Shown piece by piece: positions 7,211 through 16,921 of a DNA stretch of 36,733 nt. The notes below the pieces were generated by a model. The model saw only the letters and a list, made by a program, of their open reading frames with translations, was not told the origin of the DNA and did no database searches. Position 1 is the first letter of the stretch. Each line of letters begins with the position of its first letter. Source of the stretch: Saprospiraceae bacterium (GTDB lineage Bacteria > Bacteroidota > Bacteroidia > Chitinophagales > Saprospiraceae); the NCBI GenBank assembly GCA_029212405.1, contig JARGNR010000029.1, positions 26,072-62,804 on the forward strand, in the 5' to 3' direction. The translations under genes were made by a program, and so were the position numbers.

Positions 7211-8938
7211 GTGATCTGGACCATTAGGAATAGGAATTGGTTTTTGTTATTGGCTGCTCTCATCATACAGATTGGAGTGTATGGCCAATCTTTTGTTGCA
7301 TCGGCGGATGCGACAAAAGCGATAGAAAAATCTGCATTTACCATTACGTTTACACTTGATGGTGCAAAAGGATCACAGTTTACGCCTCCAGATTTTTCTC
7401 CTTTTGAAGTAGTAAGTGGTCCAAGCACTCAAACTTCTATGAGCATCGTAAATGGAGCAGTTTCTCAGATGATGGCTTATGAGTATACGCTTTATGCTCC
7501 TAAGAGGGGGGCATTTACTATTCCAGCGGCCAGCATTGTTGTCAATGGCAGAAGGTTGCAGTCGAATCGACTTAGAATTGAAGTTGTACAAGGGCAGTCG
7601 GTAAATTCGGTACAAGAGAATGACAAGGAGACGTTTGTTAAAATGGAAACCTCCACTTTGGATGCCATTTTGGGACAGCAGATTACATTGGAATATAAGT
7701 TGTACACCCAACAAGATGTCAATGGATATGATTTACTCAATGAACCGGAGTACGACGGATTCTTTTCTCAAGAGTTGGGCAATTACCGATCTTCGGTTGC
7801 TAGGGAGATCATTGATGGGAAAGAATTTTATACAAAGGTCATTAAGAAAATAGCGCTTTTCCCTCAAAGAACGGGACAATTTGATTTTAAGCCAGTAATT
7901 GTAAATTTGGCCATACCGATTCCAGGAGCAAGACGAAGAGGTGGTTTTTTCTCCTCAGTACCTACTCGAGCAAAACAAGTGCAAACGAATCAATTGACTT
8001 TGATCGTCAACGACCCACCTGAACCATCACCCATCAGTTTTTCAGGAGCAGTGGGAAAGTATGCCATGCTTCCAAAAATCAACAAAACTCAGATATCTAC
8101 AGATGATGCTTTTGTAATTAATATGGAAGTAAGAGGAACGGGAGATGGGAAAACATTTTCTGCACCGAATCAACCCGTCATTAAAGATTTTGAATATTAT
8201 GACCCGAATGTCATTCGAGATGAAGATACTTCGAGAGATGGTGTTGTCAGCAATTACAAACAAATCGAGTATTTTATTACACCCAAAAAGCCTGGGAACT
8301 ATATCATACGTCCAGAATTCACCTATTTTGATATAGATAGTAATGCTTATGTTACCCTTGCTCCGAAGTCATTTAGAGTAAAGGTAACCAAGGGGAATCG
8401 GTCGATTACAAAAGGGGATCGAGATGTGTCTATTACTCAAACTTTAATGGAAGACAGAGCTGAAGTAAGCAGTGTGTCTCCATTTTTTATGTCCTTTTTT
8501 GATCTATTTTGGTTTATCGGACTCGGACTTATAAGCTTGGGTTTTGTAGGAATTGGTGTTCGGAAATACGCATTGGACAAAATTGATAAGTTGTCTCCAG
8601 AAGAAAAGAAAAGAAGAAAAGCATTAAAGTTAGCGACAGACCAATTGGAAGTTGCCAAATCATTTTTAGATGCAGGAGAAGGGAGGAAATTTTATGAAGA
8701 AGTTTCATTGACCATGAATCGATATTTGGGAAATAAATTCGGGATGAAGAATTCAGATTTCCAAAAAGATAAGATTACGTCCACATTAAAAGAAAATAAT
8801 GTGGATCCTCCAGTTGTGGAAACCTATTTGTCTATTTTAAAATCATGTGAAATGGCATTATTTGCCGGACAGGCTGCGGGTGAAATGGATCGGATTTATG
8901 CAACTTGCCAACAACTGATATTGGATATTGAAACATAA
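7211..8938 (+). CDS. batD: BatD, oxygen-tolerance protein
   Basis: This 575-aa protein has the classical BatD architecture. The signal peptide ends near VYGQ (residues 23-26). Tandem beta-sandwich periplasmic domains follow (about 27-405); the first contains SGPSTQTSMSIVNGAVSQMM and the second YKLYTQQDVNGYDLL. One transmembrane helix lies at about 430-450 (FFDLFWFIGLGLISLGFVGI). The cytoplasmic helical domain (about 465-575) includes a Lys/Arg-rich PEEKKRRKALKLA segment. The start is GTG at 7211; no ATG would leave a complete signal peptide. It is the last gene of the bat operon, and the 240 bp after it contain the next promoter. Confidence 0.9.
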   Translation: MIWTIRNRNWFLLLAALIIQIGVYGQSFVASADATKAIEKSAFTITFTLDGAKGSQFTPPDFSPFEVVSGPSTQTSMSIVNGAVSQMMAYEYTLYAPKRGAFTIPAASIVVNGRRLQSNRLRIEVVQGQSVNSVQENDKETFVKMETSTLDAILGQQITLEYKLYTQQDVNGYDLLNEPEYDGFFSQELGNYRSSVAREIIDGKEFYTKVIKKIALFPQRTGQFDFKPVIVNLAIPIPGARRRGGFFSSVPTRAKQVQTNQLTLIVNDPPEPSPISFSGAVGKYAMLPKINKTQISTDDAFVINMEVRGTGDGKTFSAPNQPVIKDFEYYDPNVIRDEDTSRDGVVSNYKQIEYFITPKKPGNYIIRPEFTYFDIDSNAYVTLAPKSFRVKVTKGNRSITKGDRDVSITQTLMEDRAEVSSVSPFFMSFFDLFWFIGLGLISLGFVGIGVRKYALDKIDKLSPEEKKRRKALKLATDQLEVAKSFLDAGEGRKFYEEVSLTMNRYLGNKFGMKNSDFQKDKITSTLKENNVDPPVVETYLSILKSCEMALFAGQAAGEMDRIYATCQQLILDIET

Positions 8939-9111
8939 AATACCATCATAGTCAATCACATGTGGTATGAAAAGAAATATTCATATGTTTTTATGTATGA
9001 TTATTTCACAAAAACTTGATTTTGCAAAATATAATTTCACAAGCTTTCAAGGTGGGGTAGCCTCTCCAAATTTGTGTAAACATTTTATTTATAATTTATT
9101 AGCAATTTATT

Positions 9112-9130
9112 TATATGAAGTTTTCATATA
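9112..9130. promoter_or_regulatory. 8-bp inverted repeat upstream of the TonB receptor promoter
   Basis: TATATGAA and TTCATATA flank a 3-bp spacer (GTT). The element ends 15 bp before the putative -7 box at 9146, so it would cover the -33 region of the receptor promoter. It could be an operator; AT-rich palindromes also arise by chance. Confidence 0.3.
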
Positions 9131-9145
9131 TGTAAATGTATTGGT

Positions 9146-9153
9146 TACATTTG
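9146..9153 (+). promoter_or_regulatory. Candidate -7 box of the TonB receptor promoter
   Basis: TACATTTG matches the Bacteroidota TAnnTTTG consensus exactly and lies 26 bp before the receptor ATG, giving a short leader. A clear TTTG at -33 is not evident. Confidence 0.45.
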
Positions 9154-9178
9154 TGGTATATAAAACTAAACTTCACAC

Positions 9179-11845
9179 ATGAAAAAACTTTACTTATTTT
9201 TCGCAATGGCCTTAATGGTCTTCTCGACACAAGCTCAAATTACGGGGACGATTGTCGATACTGATTCAGGTGATCCTTTAATTGGTGCAAATGTACAAGT
9301 TAGAGGAACAACCACGGGAACAATTACAGACATTGATGGTAAATTTTCCATCGCAGGAGAAGCGGGCACAGAATGTGAAATCGAGGTGACTTACCTTGGT
9401 TACCAAACGATTACTTTAGATGTACCTGGTTGCTCAGGAGATGTTGGTAGTATAACTCTTAAGCAAGGGTATGCTGGACTGGAAGAGGTAGTCATTACTG
9501 GGGTAATGGATATTGTTCAAGATAGAAGGACTCCTGTTGCGGTGTCTACTATATCAAGAACTGAAATTTTGGAAAAAGGAGGTGGAAACACTGAATTTCC
9601 TGAAATAATGAAAAACACCCCATCTATCTTTGTTGCTAACCAAAATGGTGGTTTTGGAGACGGTCAGGTCTTTACAAGAGGATTTGATCAGACCAATACT
9701 GCGTTTTTGTTGAATGGTCAGCCGATTAACGGAATGGAAGACGGGAACATGTACTGGTCAAATTGGTCTGGAATGGCTGATGTAGCTACTGCTGTTCAGG
9801 TACAAAGAGGATTAGGTTCTTCTAAGCTTGCAATTTCTTCTGTTGGAGGTACAACTAACATTATTATGAAAGCTACTGAACAAGAAAGAGGTGGTTTTGC
9901 AGGGGTAACTGTTGGAAACGATGCATATTTAAAAGGAACGGTTGCTTACAACACAGGAATGATGAATGATAAGTTTGGAATGTCATTCTTATTTACGCAC
10001 TGGCAAGGAGATGGATATGCTGATGGAACTAGAGGTCAAGGACAGAATTACTTCTTATCAATGGGGTATAAAATCAATGATAAAAATTCTTTAAACTTTT
10101 TAGTTACAGGAGCTCCACAATGGCATGATCAAAATTTTAGTCAAAGAATTTCTGACCATTATGTAGATGGAGATAAAGATAATATCAATAGAAGATTGAA
10201 TGGTAACTGGGGAGAATTTGATAATGGAGATTATCTTACTGAAAGAAGAAATTACTATCATAAGCCAGTTGCAAATTTGGAATGGGCATACAAGATAAAT
10301 GAAAGATCAAGTTTGAGTACAGTACTTTACGGTTCTTGGGGCCGAGGTGGTGGTACCGGTGGATACGGTGGTAGAGCTGAAGTTGGAGAAGATGGACAGA
10401 AAGATTGGGATGCTACTGTAGCAGTTAATAATACTGTTTCTGATGGTATTGGATCATTTGCAAAAGATCCAAGAGGATACTTGATTAGAGGGTCTGTTAA
10501 TAATCACCAATGGTACGGTGTTGTATCAACATATGATATTAAAGTGAACGACAATGTAAATTGGAGCATAGGGGCTGATTTGAGAACATACAAAGGAGAT
10601 CATTTTAGACAAATAATTAACTTATTAGGATTGAATGGTTTTGATATTACGAACAATGATCAATTCCCTAATGGTTATGTTGCAAGTGAAACATTCGAAG
10701 CGAATCCATGGTCTGCTGTAACTGGTTTTGCAGATGAAGGACAAAGAATTAATTATGACTACAGTGAAAGAATTTCATACGGTGGATTGTTTTCACAACT
10801 TGAGTATTCAAACGATTTGATTTCAACATACGTGCAAGGTGCTGTTTCAAACCAGTCGCATGTTAGATGGGATAGATTTAACTATACAGAGGCGGAAGAA
10901 GAGTCAGAGAAATTGTCAAATGTTGGATATAACCTTAAAGGGGGAGCAAGTTACAGTATTAACAATGAGAATAGTGCATATGTAAATGCTGGTATTTATT
11001 CAAGACAACCATTTCATGACAATTTATTCTTGAATTTTAGAAATGATGTAAATGAGGTAGCAACTAATGAAGATATCTTAGGATTTGAAGCTGGATATAA
11101 GTTGAGAACAAACAATATTCAAGCAAACTTGAATCTTTACAGAACTGCATGGACAAACAGATTTGATACAAGAACTATTCAACCTGGAGAAATTGTACAA
11201 GATCAAAATGGTAATGATGTAGAATTGGTAAATGGAGGTTTTTCTAATATCTCAGGAATTAATCAATTGCACCAAGGAGTAGAACTTGATATTCAATATA
11301 AAGTAACAAATGATATCACGTTAAAGGCATATGGTTCATTAGGTGATTGGTCTTACAATGACAATGCAAAATTAGACATATTCAATGATGAGCAAACATT
11401 GATTTCTTCAACTGACGAATTGTTCTTAGAAGGAGCTAAAGTTGGAGGGTCAGCTCAGACTTCATTTGGATTAGGAATGGATTACAGAGTTACAAATTCA
11501 TTGAAATTTGATTTCGATTATAACTACTATAACAATAACTACGCAAGAGTAAATGCAACTGATAATATCTTCAGAGAGCAAGATAATTTAGGAACGGTTA
11601 AAATTCCTTCTTTCGGTATTCTTGATGCAGGAGTTTCATACAGAATTACATTGGCTAATGAAGATGTTATTCGATTCAGAGCAAATGTAAATAACTTGTT
11701 AGATGCGACATATATTTCATACTCTAGATCAAATATTCATGCATCTGATATAGCCGAAGAAAATTGGAATGGAATCAATCAAGATAATTCAGTTCTTTTT
11801 GGAAAAGGATTAACTTGGAATGCTTCTGTTAGATATTCATTCTAA
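9179..11845 (+). CDS. TonB-dependent outer-membrane receptor with CarboxypepD_reg-like domain
   Basis: This is an 888-aa outer-membrane transporter energised by TonB. The signal peptide is residues 1-19 (MKKLYLFFAMALMVFSTQA). A carboxypeptidase-regulatory-like beta domain (about 21-95) has ITGTIVDTDSGDPLIGANV, typical of Bacteroidota receptors. A LEEVVITG segment (101-108) resembles the usual linker to the plug. The plug (about 115-235) includes VFTRGFDQTNTAFLLNGQPI. A 22-strand-type barrel ends in WNASVRYSF with the terminal aromatic residue. It has its own promoter and terminator and no SusD-like partner follows, so it is probably a receptor for a small ligand (siderophore, vitamin, peptide) rather than a SusCD glycan importer. 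Substrate cannot be told from sequence. Confidence 0.92.
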   Translation: MKKLYLFFAMALMVFSTQAQITGTIVDTDSGDPLIGANVQVRGTTTGTITDIDGKFSIAGEAGTECEIEVTYLGYQTITLDVPGCSGDVGSITLKQGYAGLEEVVITGVMDIVQDRRTPVAVSTISRTEILEKGGGNTEFPEIMKNTPSIFVANQNGGFGDGQVFTRGFDQTNTAFLLNGQPINGMEDGNMYWSNWSGMADVATAVQVQRGLGSSKLAISSVGGTTNIIMKATEQERGGFAGVTVGNDAYLKGTVAYNTGMMNDKFGMSFLFTHWQGDGYADGTRGQGQNYFLSMGYKINDKNSLNFLVTGAPQWHDQNFSQRISDHYVDGDKDNINRRLNGNWGEFDNGDYLTERRNYYHKPVANLEWAYKINERSSLSTVLYGSWGRGGGTGGYGGRAEVGEDGQKDWDATVAVNNTVSDGIGSFAKDPRGYLIRGSVNNHQWYGVVSTYDIKVNDNVNWSIGADLRTYKGDHFRQIINLLGLNGFDITNNDQFPNGYVASETFEANPWSAVTGFADEGQRINYDYSERISYGGLFSQLEYSNDLISTYVQGAVSNQSHVRWDRFNYTEAEEESEKLSNVGYNLKGGASYSINNENSAYVNAGIYSRQPFHDNLFLNFRNDVNEVATNEDILGFEAGYKLRTNNIQANLNLYRTAWTNRFDTRTIQPGEIVQDQNGNDVELVNGGFSNISGINQLHQGVELDIQYKVTNDITLKAYGSLGDWSYNDNAKLDIFNDEQTLISSTDELFLEGAKVGGSAQTSFGLGMDYRVTNSLKFDFDYNYYNNNYARVNATDNIFREQDNLGTVKIPSFGILDAGVSYRITLANEDVIRFRANVNNLLDATYISYSRSNIHASDIAEENWNGINQDNSVLFGKGLTWNASVRYSF

Positions 11846-12196
11846 GCAAATTAAATTTGTTTTGAGAAGTTTGTCTTTCATAAATTGATATAAAACTAAA
11901 GAGCTGGTCACAATTTGTGGTCAGCTTTTTAATTTTTAAATTTCCCCTATAGATTTTATCCTAAATGAACTTTGTAAAAAGTAGACTATACATTGCAAAG
12001 CGAATATCTTAGCCTAACGGTATTTGTTAAAAAAAAATCTAGGTTGGGTCGCAGAATATGTGTTGTTTGAATTGCAGAACTTATTAATATGTTTTCTCTA
12101 ACGAATTTTGTACTTTTATTATAATTAAAACTGTGAAAAACGCTGAAGGAGAATTCAACGATTAAAATCAATTTTTTATACCATAAACAGAAAAAA
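11846..12196. other. 351-bp gap between the TonB receptor and the secreted protein gene
   Basis: The gap contains the receptor terminator at 11902-11930. The remaining 266 bp are AT-rich and I see no gene. A minus-strand frame of 61 codons at 11986-12171 lacks any recognisable feature. The promoter of the next gene must lie here, but no exact TAnnTTTG stands out. Confidence 0.6.
11902..11930 (+). terminator. Rho-independent terminator after the TonB receptor
   Basis: AGCTG pairs with CAGCT, and an inner CAC pairs with GTG around a short loop, followed by a run of five T at 11926-11930 and further T-rich DNA. It begins 57 bp after the stop codon. Confidence 0.75.
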
Positions 12197-13909
12197 ATGA
12201 AAAAAAAATTACTACTACTATTATGTTGCTTTTATTCGATCATGGCAAGTGCACAGCTAGTTATTACTGAAATAAGTTATAATCCACCAGAGTCAGGAAC
12301 AGATAGTTTGGAATATATCGAGTTGTACAATGAGACGGGTACAGATATAGATTTAGCCGGATATGTTATTAGGGATAATAACCCTCATACGATTGCTGCA
12401 GGAACAGTGCCAGCGGGAGGTTATGCCATCTTAGCGATTAATCCTGCTGCAATTACAGCAATATTAGGTGTGCCATCCATAGAAATTGCCGATATCGCCT
12501 TAAGTAATGGAGGTGAAGTCATTTTTATTGAAGATGGAGATGGAAATGTGATCGATGAAGTATCTTATGATGACAACGAGCCGTGGCCAACCTTTGAAGA
12601 TGGTGCAGATGGAGCAGGTGCTACCATTGAGTTGTGTGATGTGACATCTGATAACAATGATGCTTCCAATTGGAATGTGTCTACGAATGATTTAGGAGTG
12701 ATGGTGAATGGAAATGCATTCTTGGGAACTCCAAATGCCGAAAATTCATCTTCATGTGAGTTTGTTCCAGACCATATCGTAGAAGTATCGAGTAATGTGT
12801 TTACTCCAGCAGATATCACAATTCAAGTTGATGAGTCTGTTCGATGGATAAATACAGGTGGTTTTCATAATGTAAACGGAGGGACAGATGTGTACCCAGA
12901 CAATCCTGAAGGTTTTTCTAATGGAGCAGCTTCCGGAGATGCTTGGACATTTGACTATACGTTTACAATTCCTGGAGTATATGACTATCAATGTGATCCT
13001 CATGTAGGATTAGGAATGGTAGGAACGGTTACTGTTGAAGGAGATGTAGAACCTGTAATTCCAACCTATGATATTGGAGTTGTCAATACCATAAATAGTG
13101 ATGGAGTAGGCGATTCTATTGGTGTGGAATGTATTGTGGTTGGTGTTTCTCATGGAGCCAATTTAAGAGGTGGTGGATTACAATTTGCATTGATTGATGC
13201 CAGTGGAGATGCGTTGGGTTTATTCAGCGGAGGTAATCTAGGGTACACGTATGCAGAAGGTGATGAGTTGAAAGTGACTGGTTCTATTTCTCAATTTAAT
13301 GGATTGCTTCAAATTGATGCAACTGCAGTAGAAGTCTTAAGTTCTGGAAATGATTTGACTGGACCCGTTGTAGTGGATGTATTAGATGAATCAACAGAGT
13401 CAAAATTGGTTCAAATAAATGGTTTAACCATGATGAATGCAAGTGATTGGGAAATTGATGGATCATCATTTAATGCTGATTTTATGAATGCTGATGGAGA
13501 TGTATTCACGATCCGTGTTGATTCTGATACAGAAGTAGCAGGATGGGATCCTGGACCAACTTCTGGTATTTGGAATATTGCAGGTATTGGTGGTCAGTTT
13601 GATAGTGATTCACCATTCTTAAGTGGATATCAGATTTATCCTAGGTATATAACAGATTTTGCTTTGGTATTAAATGTCGAAGATGAATTGGATGTTGAGA
13701 TAGCAATCTATCCTAATCCTGCACAGCACTATATTAATGTGTTTTCAGAGGTTACCTTTGATAAGTACTATATCTATTCTATTCAAGGCCAGTTGGTCGC
13801 AAAATCAACGTTTACTAATTTGATAGATGTGAACGAATTATCCAATGGTAGCTATATACTTATTGTTGAAAAGGATGGCAAATCAAAATCCATTTCTTTT
13901 GTAAAATAA
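12197..13909 (+). CDS. Secreted lamin-tail / cupredoxin / OB-like protein with T9SS C-terminal domain
   Basis: This 570-aa modular exported protein starts with a signal peptide (1-20, ending SAQ). A lamin-tail domain follows (about 21-140: LVITEISYNPPESGTDSLEY, YVIRDNNPHTIAAGTVPAGG). Next is a plastocyanin-like cupredoxin domain (about 192-282) whose type 1 copper ligands all appear present: His224, Cys266, His269, Met274 in CDPHVGLGM. A beta-barrel domain (about 288-395), with VECIVVGVSHGAN and YAEGDELKVTGSISQF, looks like the OB-fold-like domain often found in such proteins. The C-terminus (about 500-570: AIYPNPAQHYINV, ELSNGSYILIV) is a type A T9SS sorting domain. It is expected on the cell surface or secreted. 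The role is unknown; copper or electron binding is inferred. Confidence 0.88.
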   Translation: MKKKLLLLLCCFYSIMASAQLVITEISYNPPESGTDSLEYIELYNETGTDIDLAGYVIRDNNPHTIAAGTVPAGGYAILAINPAAITAILGVPSIEIADIALSNGGEVIFIEDGDGNVIDEVSYDDNEPWPTFEDGADGAGATIELCDVTSDNNDASNWNVSTNDLGVMVNGNAFLGTPNAENSSSCEFVPDHIVEVSSNVFTPADITIQVDESVRWINTGGFHNVNGGTDVYPDNPEGFSNGAASGDAWTFDYTFTIPGVYDYQCDPHVGLGMVGTVTVEGDVEPVIPTYDIGVVNTINSDGVGDSIGVECIVVGVSHGANLRGGGLQFALIDASGDALGLFSGGNLGYTYAEGDELKVTGSISQFNGLLQIDATAVEVLSSGNDLTGPVVVDVLDESTESKLVQINGLTMMNASDWEIDGSSFNADFMNADGDVFTIRVDSDTEVAGWDPGPTSGIWNIAGIGGQFDSDSPFLSGYQIYPRYITDFALVLNVEDELDVEIAIYPNPAQHYINVFSEVTFDKYYIYSIQGQLVAKSTFTNLIDVNELSNGSYILIVEKDGKSKSISFVK

Positions 13910-13935
13910 GGTTAGTTAAAGAAATAAAAAATGTG

Positions 13936-13965
13936 GACCTGTTCGACTTTCGGACAGGTCTTTTT
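13936..13965 (+). terminator. Rho-independent terminator after the cupredoxin protein gene
   Basis: An 11-bp stem starting GACCTGT and closing ACAGGTC (one G-U pair) encloses a 3-base loop (CTT) and is followed by TTTTT at 13961-13965. It lies 26 bp after the stop. Confidence 0.88.
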
Positions 13966-14240
13966 AGTATAGCTCCATACGGTCCATATGACCTATAAGT
14001 CGGTAAGTTGTATCAGGAAAAAGTAGGGTAGAACGTGTTTTTAGTTTTGTTGTTTTGATGGCAATTTTATTAATGAAAATATTTATATGTAAATAATTGT
14101 ACATCAATAAACTACGTGAATGATTAACCCATAATGTACGTGGAAATAATTCCTATTTTTCTTTCCATAAAATCCTTCTTTTTGTGGGCTTTTTTCAGTA
14201 TTTTTGCACATTAGTATTGAAAAATAAAATAAATATATAA
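13966..14240. other. gyrA upstream region
   Basis: Together with the terminator this makes a 331-bp gap without a gene. It is AT-rich and holds the gyrA promoter near its right end. The only other structure noticed is GGTC-CATAT-GACC around 13980. No reading frame of interest was found. Confidence 0.6.
14199..14206 (+). promoter_or_regulatory. -7 box of the gyrA promoter
   Basis: TATTTTTG followed by CACA fits TAnnTTTG exactly and lies 34 bp before the ATG. A TTTG occurs upstream at a spacing shorter than usual, so the -33 element is uncertain. Confidence 0.55.
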
Positions 14241-16715
14241 ATGGCTAACGGTCAACGTATTATACCAATTAATATTGAAGATGAAATGAAATCGGCATAC
14301 ATCGATTATTCGATGTCTGTTATTGTTTCAAGAGCATTACCTGATGTAAGGGATGGGTTTAAGCCTGTACATAGAAGAGTATTGTATGGAATGTCTGATT
14401 TGGGCTTGTCTTATAATAAGTCGCACAAGAAATCAGCGAGAATTGTAGGAGAGGTGCTGGGAAAGTATCACCCCCATGGGGATACCTCAGTTTATGATTC
14501 TATGGTGAGAATGGCTCAACCATGGTCGCTTAGATATCCGTTGGTAGATGGACAAGGAAACTTTGGTTCCATGGATGGAGATAGTCCTGCAGCCATGAGG
14601 TATACAGAGGCAAGGTTGGAGAAAATTGCCGATGAGATATTGGTGGATATCAAGAAAGATACGGTCGACTTTGCTTTGAATTTTGATGATTCATTGGAAG
14701 AGCCTACGGTATTGCCTACTAGAGTACCAAATTTATTGATTAATGGTGCTTCAGGAATTGCAGTTGGTATGGCAACGAACATGCTTCCTCATAATTTGAC
14801 AGAAGTAATCGAAGGGACAAAAGCTATGGTGGATGATCCTGAAATTACCATAGAAGGATTGATGGAATATGTTAAGGCTCCTGACTTTCCTACTGGAGGA
14901 ACCATTTTTGGATACGGCGGAGTGAAGAGTGCTTTTGAAACAGGAAGAGGTAAAATAGTCGTTCGAGGGAAAGCGGATATAGAAACCAATAGTAATAATA
15001 TGGAGTCCATTATTATTACAGAGATTCCGTTTCAGGTCAATAAAGCAAACCTTGTCGCAAAAATGGCGGACTTGGTGAATGATGGCAAAATCGATGGAAT
15101 TAGAGATATCCGAGATGAATCGGATAGGAATGGTTTGCGAATTGTCGTTGAAGTGAAGAGAGATGGCATGGCGAGTGTTGTGTTGAGCAAATTGTATAAA
15201 TATACTGCTCTTCAAACATCATATGGAGTAAACAATATCGCCTTAGTCAAAGGAAGACCACAACTTTTGAATTTGAGACAAATCATTGATGAGTTTATCA
15301 AGTTCAGGTTAGAAGTTATTGTTCGAAGGACGCAATATGATTTAAAGAAAGCGGAAGAGAGAGCACATATCTTGGAAGGGTTGTTGATTGCACTTGCCAA
15401 TATTGATGAGGTTATCGCCATCATTCGAAAATCAAAGACCGTTGACGAAGCCCGTTCTGGTTTAATGGGAGCATTTGAGTTGACTGAAATTCAGGCGAAG
15501 GCGATTTTGGAAATGAGACTGCAGAAATTGGTAAGTCTCGAAGTAGAAAAAATACAAGCTGAATACGATGAGTTGCAGTTGAAAATTGCACATTATAAAG
15601 AGATTTTGGCAAATGAGCGATTGCAGAGAGATATTATCAAAGAAGAGTTGGATGAAATCAATGAGAAGTATGGAGATGAGAGAAGAACAGATATCAGTTA
15701 TGCGGATGATGAAATCAGCATAGAAGATATGATACCTAATGAAGAAGTTGTTATTTCAATTTCTAAGTTGAGTTATATCAAGAGAACAAAATCTTCAGAA
15801 TACAAAGCGCAGTCGAGAGGTGGTCGAGGCTCAAGAGGTAGTAAGACAAGGAATGCGGATGCTGTAGAGCACTTATTTGTAGCCAATGCACATAATTATA
15901 TTTTACTATTTACAGAATTAGGGCGTTGTTTCTGGATTCGAGCATTCGAAATACCTGAAGCAAGTAAAACCTCAGGAGGAAGAGTTATTCAAAATATAAT
16001 TAATATTCCTAAAGAGGATAAAGTGAAATCCTACATCGTTGTTAAGGACTTGACTGATGAGGAGTTTTTGAATAACAATTATGTGATGTTTTGTACAGAG
16101 CAGGGTTTGGTGAAGAAAACAATAATGGAGAAATTTTCCCGACCAAGAACAAATGGTATTAATGCAATTACGATCAATGAAGGAGATCACTTATTGGAGG
16201 CCAAATTGAGTACAGGCACGAATGATATTCTTATTGCAAATCGGAATGGTCGTGCTATTCGATTCCCGGAAAGTAAGGTGAGGTCGATGGGAAGATCCGC
16301 AGCAGGTGTGCGAGGAATTCGATTGGATGAAGGTAAGGACGATAAAGTAGTCGGTATGTTGTCTGTCGATCCAACCAATCCTGAAGTGACTATTTTTGTT
16401 GCCTCTGAAAAAGGTAGTGGAAAGAGATCTGCCTTAGATGAGTATAGAATCACCAATAGGGGAGGAAAAGGAGTGAAAACAATGAATGTCACAGATAAGA
16501 CTGGAAAAGTTATTGCGGTAAAAGCTGTAACTACCTATGATCATTTGATGATTACTACTGTGGAAGGAATTATGATTCGATCAGCGGCAAGTGACTTGAG
16601 AGTGATGGGAAGAGCAACGCAAGGAGTAAGGGTTATCAATCTTGGAAAGAAGGATGCTATTGCGGATGTTGCTGTTATCCGAAGAGATGAAAATAGTAAT
16701 GACGAAGAAGAGTAA
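14241..16715 (+). CDS. gyrA: DNA gyrase subunit A
   Basis: GyrA carries out the DNA breakage-reunion step of gyrase, introducing negative supercoils together with GyrB. The catalytic tyrosine is Tyr121 in [10 protein letters not shown]. The quinolone-determining region reads [18 protein letters not shown] (74-91), with Thr82 and Asp86 at the positions of E. coli Ser83 and Asp87. The C-terminal pinwheel domain begins near 510 and has a GyrA-box-like [10 protein letters not shown], which favours gyrase over topoisomerase IV. Length (824 aa) fits gyrases of this phylum, and the C-terminus is acidic (NSNDEEE). The gene stands alone between its promoter and a 200-bp gap. The start [16 protein letters not shown] is typical. 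Confidence 0.96.
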   Translation: MANGQRIIPINIEDEMKSAYIDYSMSVIVSRALPDVRDGFKPVHRRVLYGMSDLGLSYNKSHKKSARIVGEVLGKYHPHGDTSVYDSMVRMAQPWSLRYPLVDGQGNFGSMDGDSPAAMRYTEARLEKIADEILVDIKKDTVDFALNFDDSLEEPTVLPTRVPNLLINGASGIAVGMATNMLPHNLTEVIEGTKAMVDDPEITIEGLMEYVKAPDFPTGGTIFGYGGVKSAFETGRGKIVVRGKADIETNSNNMESIIITEIPFQVNKANLVAKMADLVNDGKIDGIRDIRDESDRNGLRIVVEVKRDGMASVVLSKLYKYTALQTSYGVNNIALVKGRPQLLNLRQIIDEFIKFRLEVIVRRTQYDLKKAEERAHILEGLLIALANIDEVIAIIRKSKTVDEARSGLMGAFELTEIQAKAILEMRLQKLVSLEVEKIQAEYDELQLKIAHYKEILANERLQRDIIKEELDEINEKYGDERRTDISYADDEISIEDMIPNEEVVISISKLSYIKRTKSSEYKAQSRGGRGSRGSKTRNADAVEHLFVANAHNYILLFTELGRCFWIRAFEIPEASKTSGGRVIQNIINIPKEDKVKSYIVVKDLTDEEFLNNNYVMFCTEQGLVKKTIMEKFSRPRTNGINAITINEGDHLLEAKLSTGTNDILIANRNGRAIRFPESKVRSMGRSAAGVRGIRLDEGKDDKVVGMLSVDPTNPEVTIFVASEKGSGKRSALDEYRITNRGGKGVKTMNVTDKTGKVIAVKAVTTYDHLMITTVEGIMIRSAASDLRVMGRATQGVRVINLGKKDAIADVAVIRRDENSNDEEE

Positions 16716-16814
16716 TGCCATCTTTTTTTTCGAAGTATTGAGCTTTTGATGGGGTTTTAAGCTTGAATCTCAACGATTAAAGCACTGTTTTTACCTTATT
16801 TCATGATTTTTTAA

Positions 16815-16822
16815 CATTTTTG
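16815..16822 (+). promoter_or_regulatory. Possible -7 box for the TPR gene
   Basis: CATTTTTG, followed by CATAG, resembles the gyrA and moxR boxes. It lies about 100 bp before the chosen start, so the leader would be long. Confidence 0.25.
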
Positions 16823-16921
16823 CATAGTTGCTTTAACACTAAATAAACACATATAATACTTTTTGCCCGTCTAAATGGTGTAATTAAAAATAGCCAACAG
16901 GTGAAAAAAACTAATAACAAA

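Noticed and set aside
8967-9182. Plus-strand 71-codon frame before the TonB receptor
   Set aside because: It overlaps the receptor promoter and start, has no recognisable feature and is composed of AT-rich intergenic DNA.
11986-12171. Minus-strand 61-codon frame between the receptor and the cupredoxin gene
   Set aside because: No conserved feature, no plausible start context, typical chance frame in AT-rich DNA.
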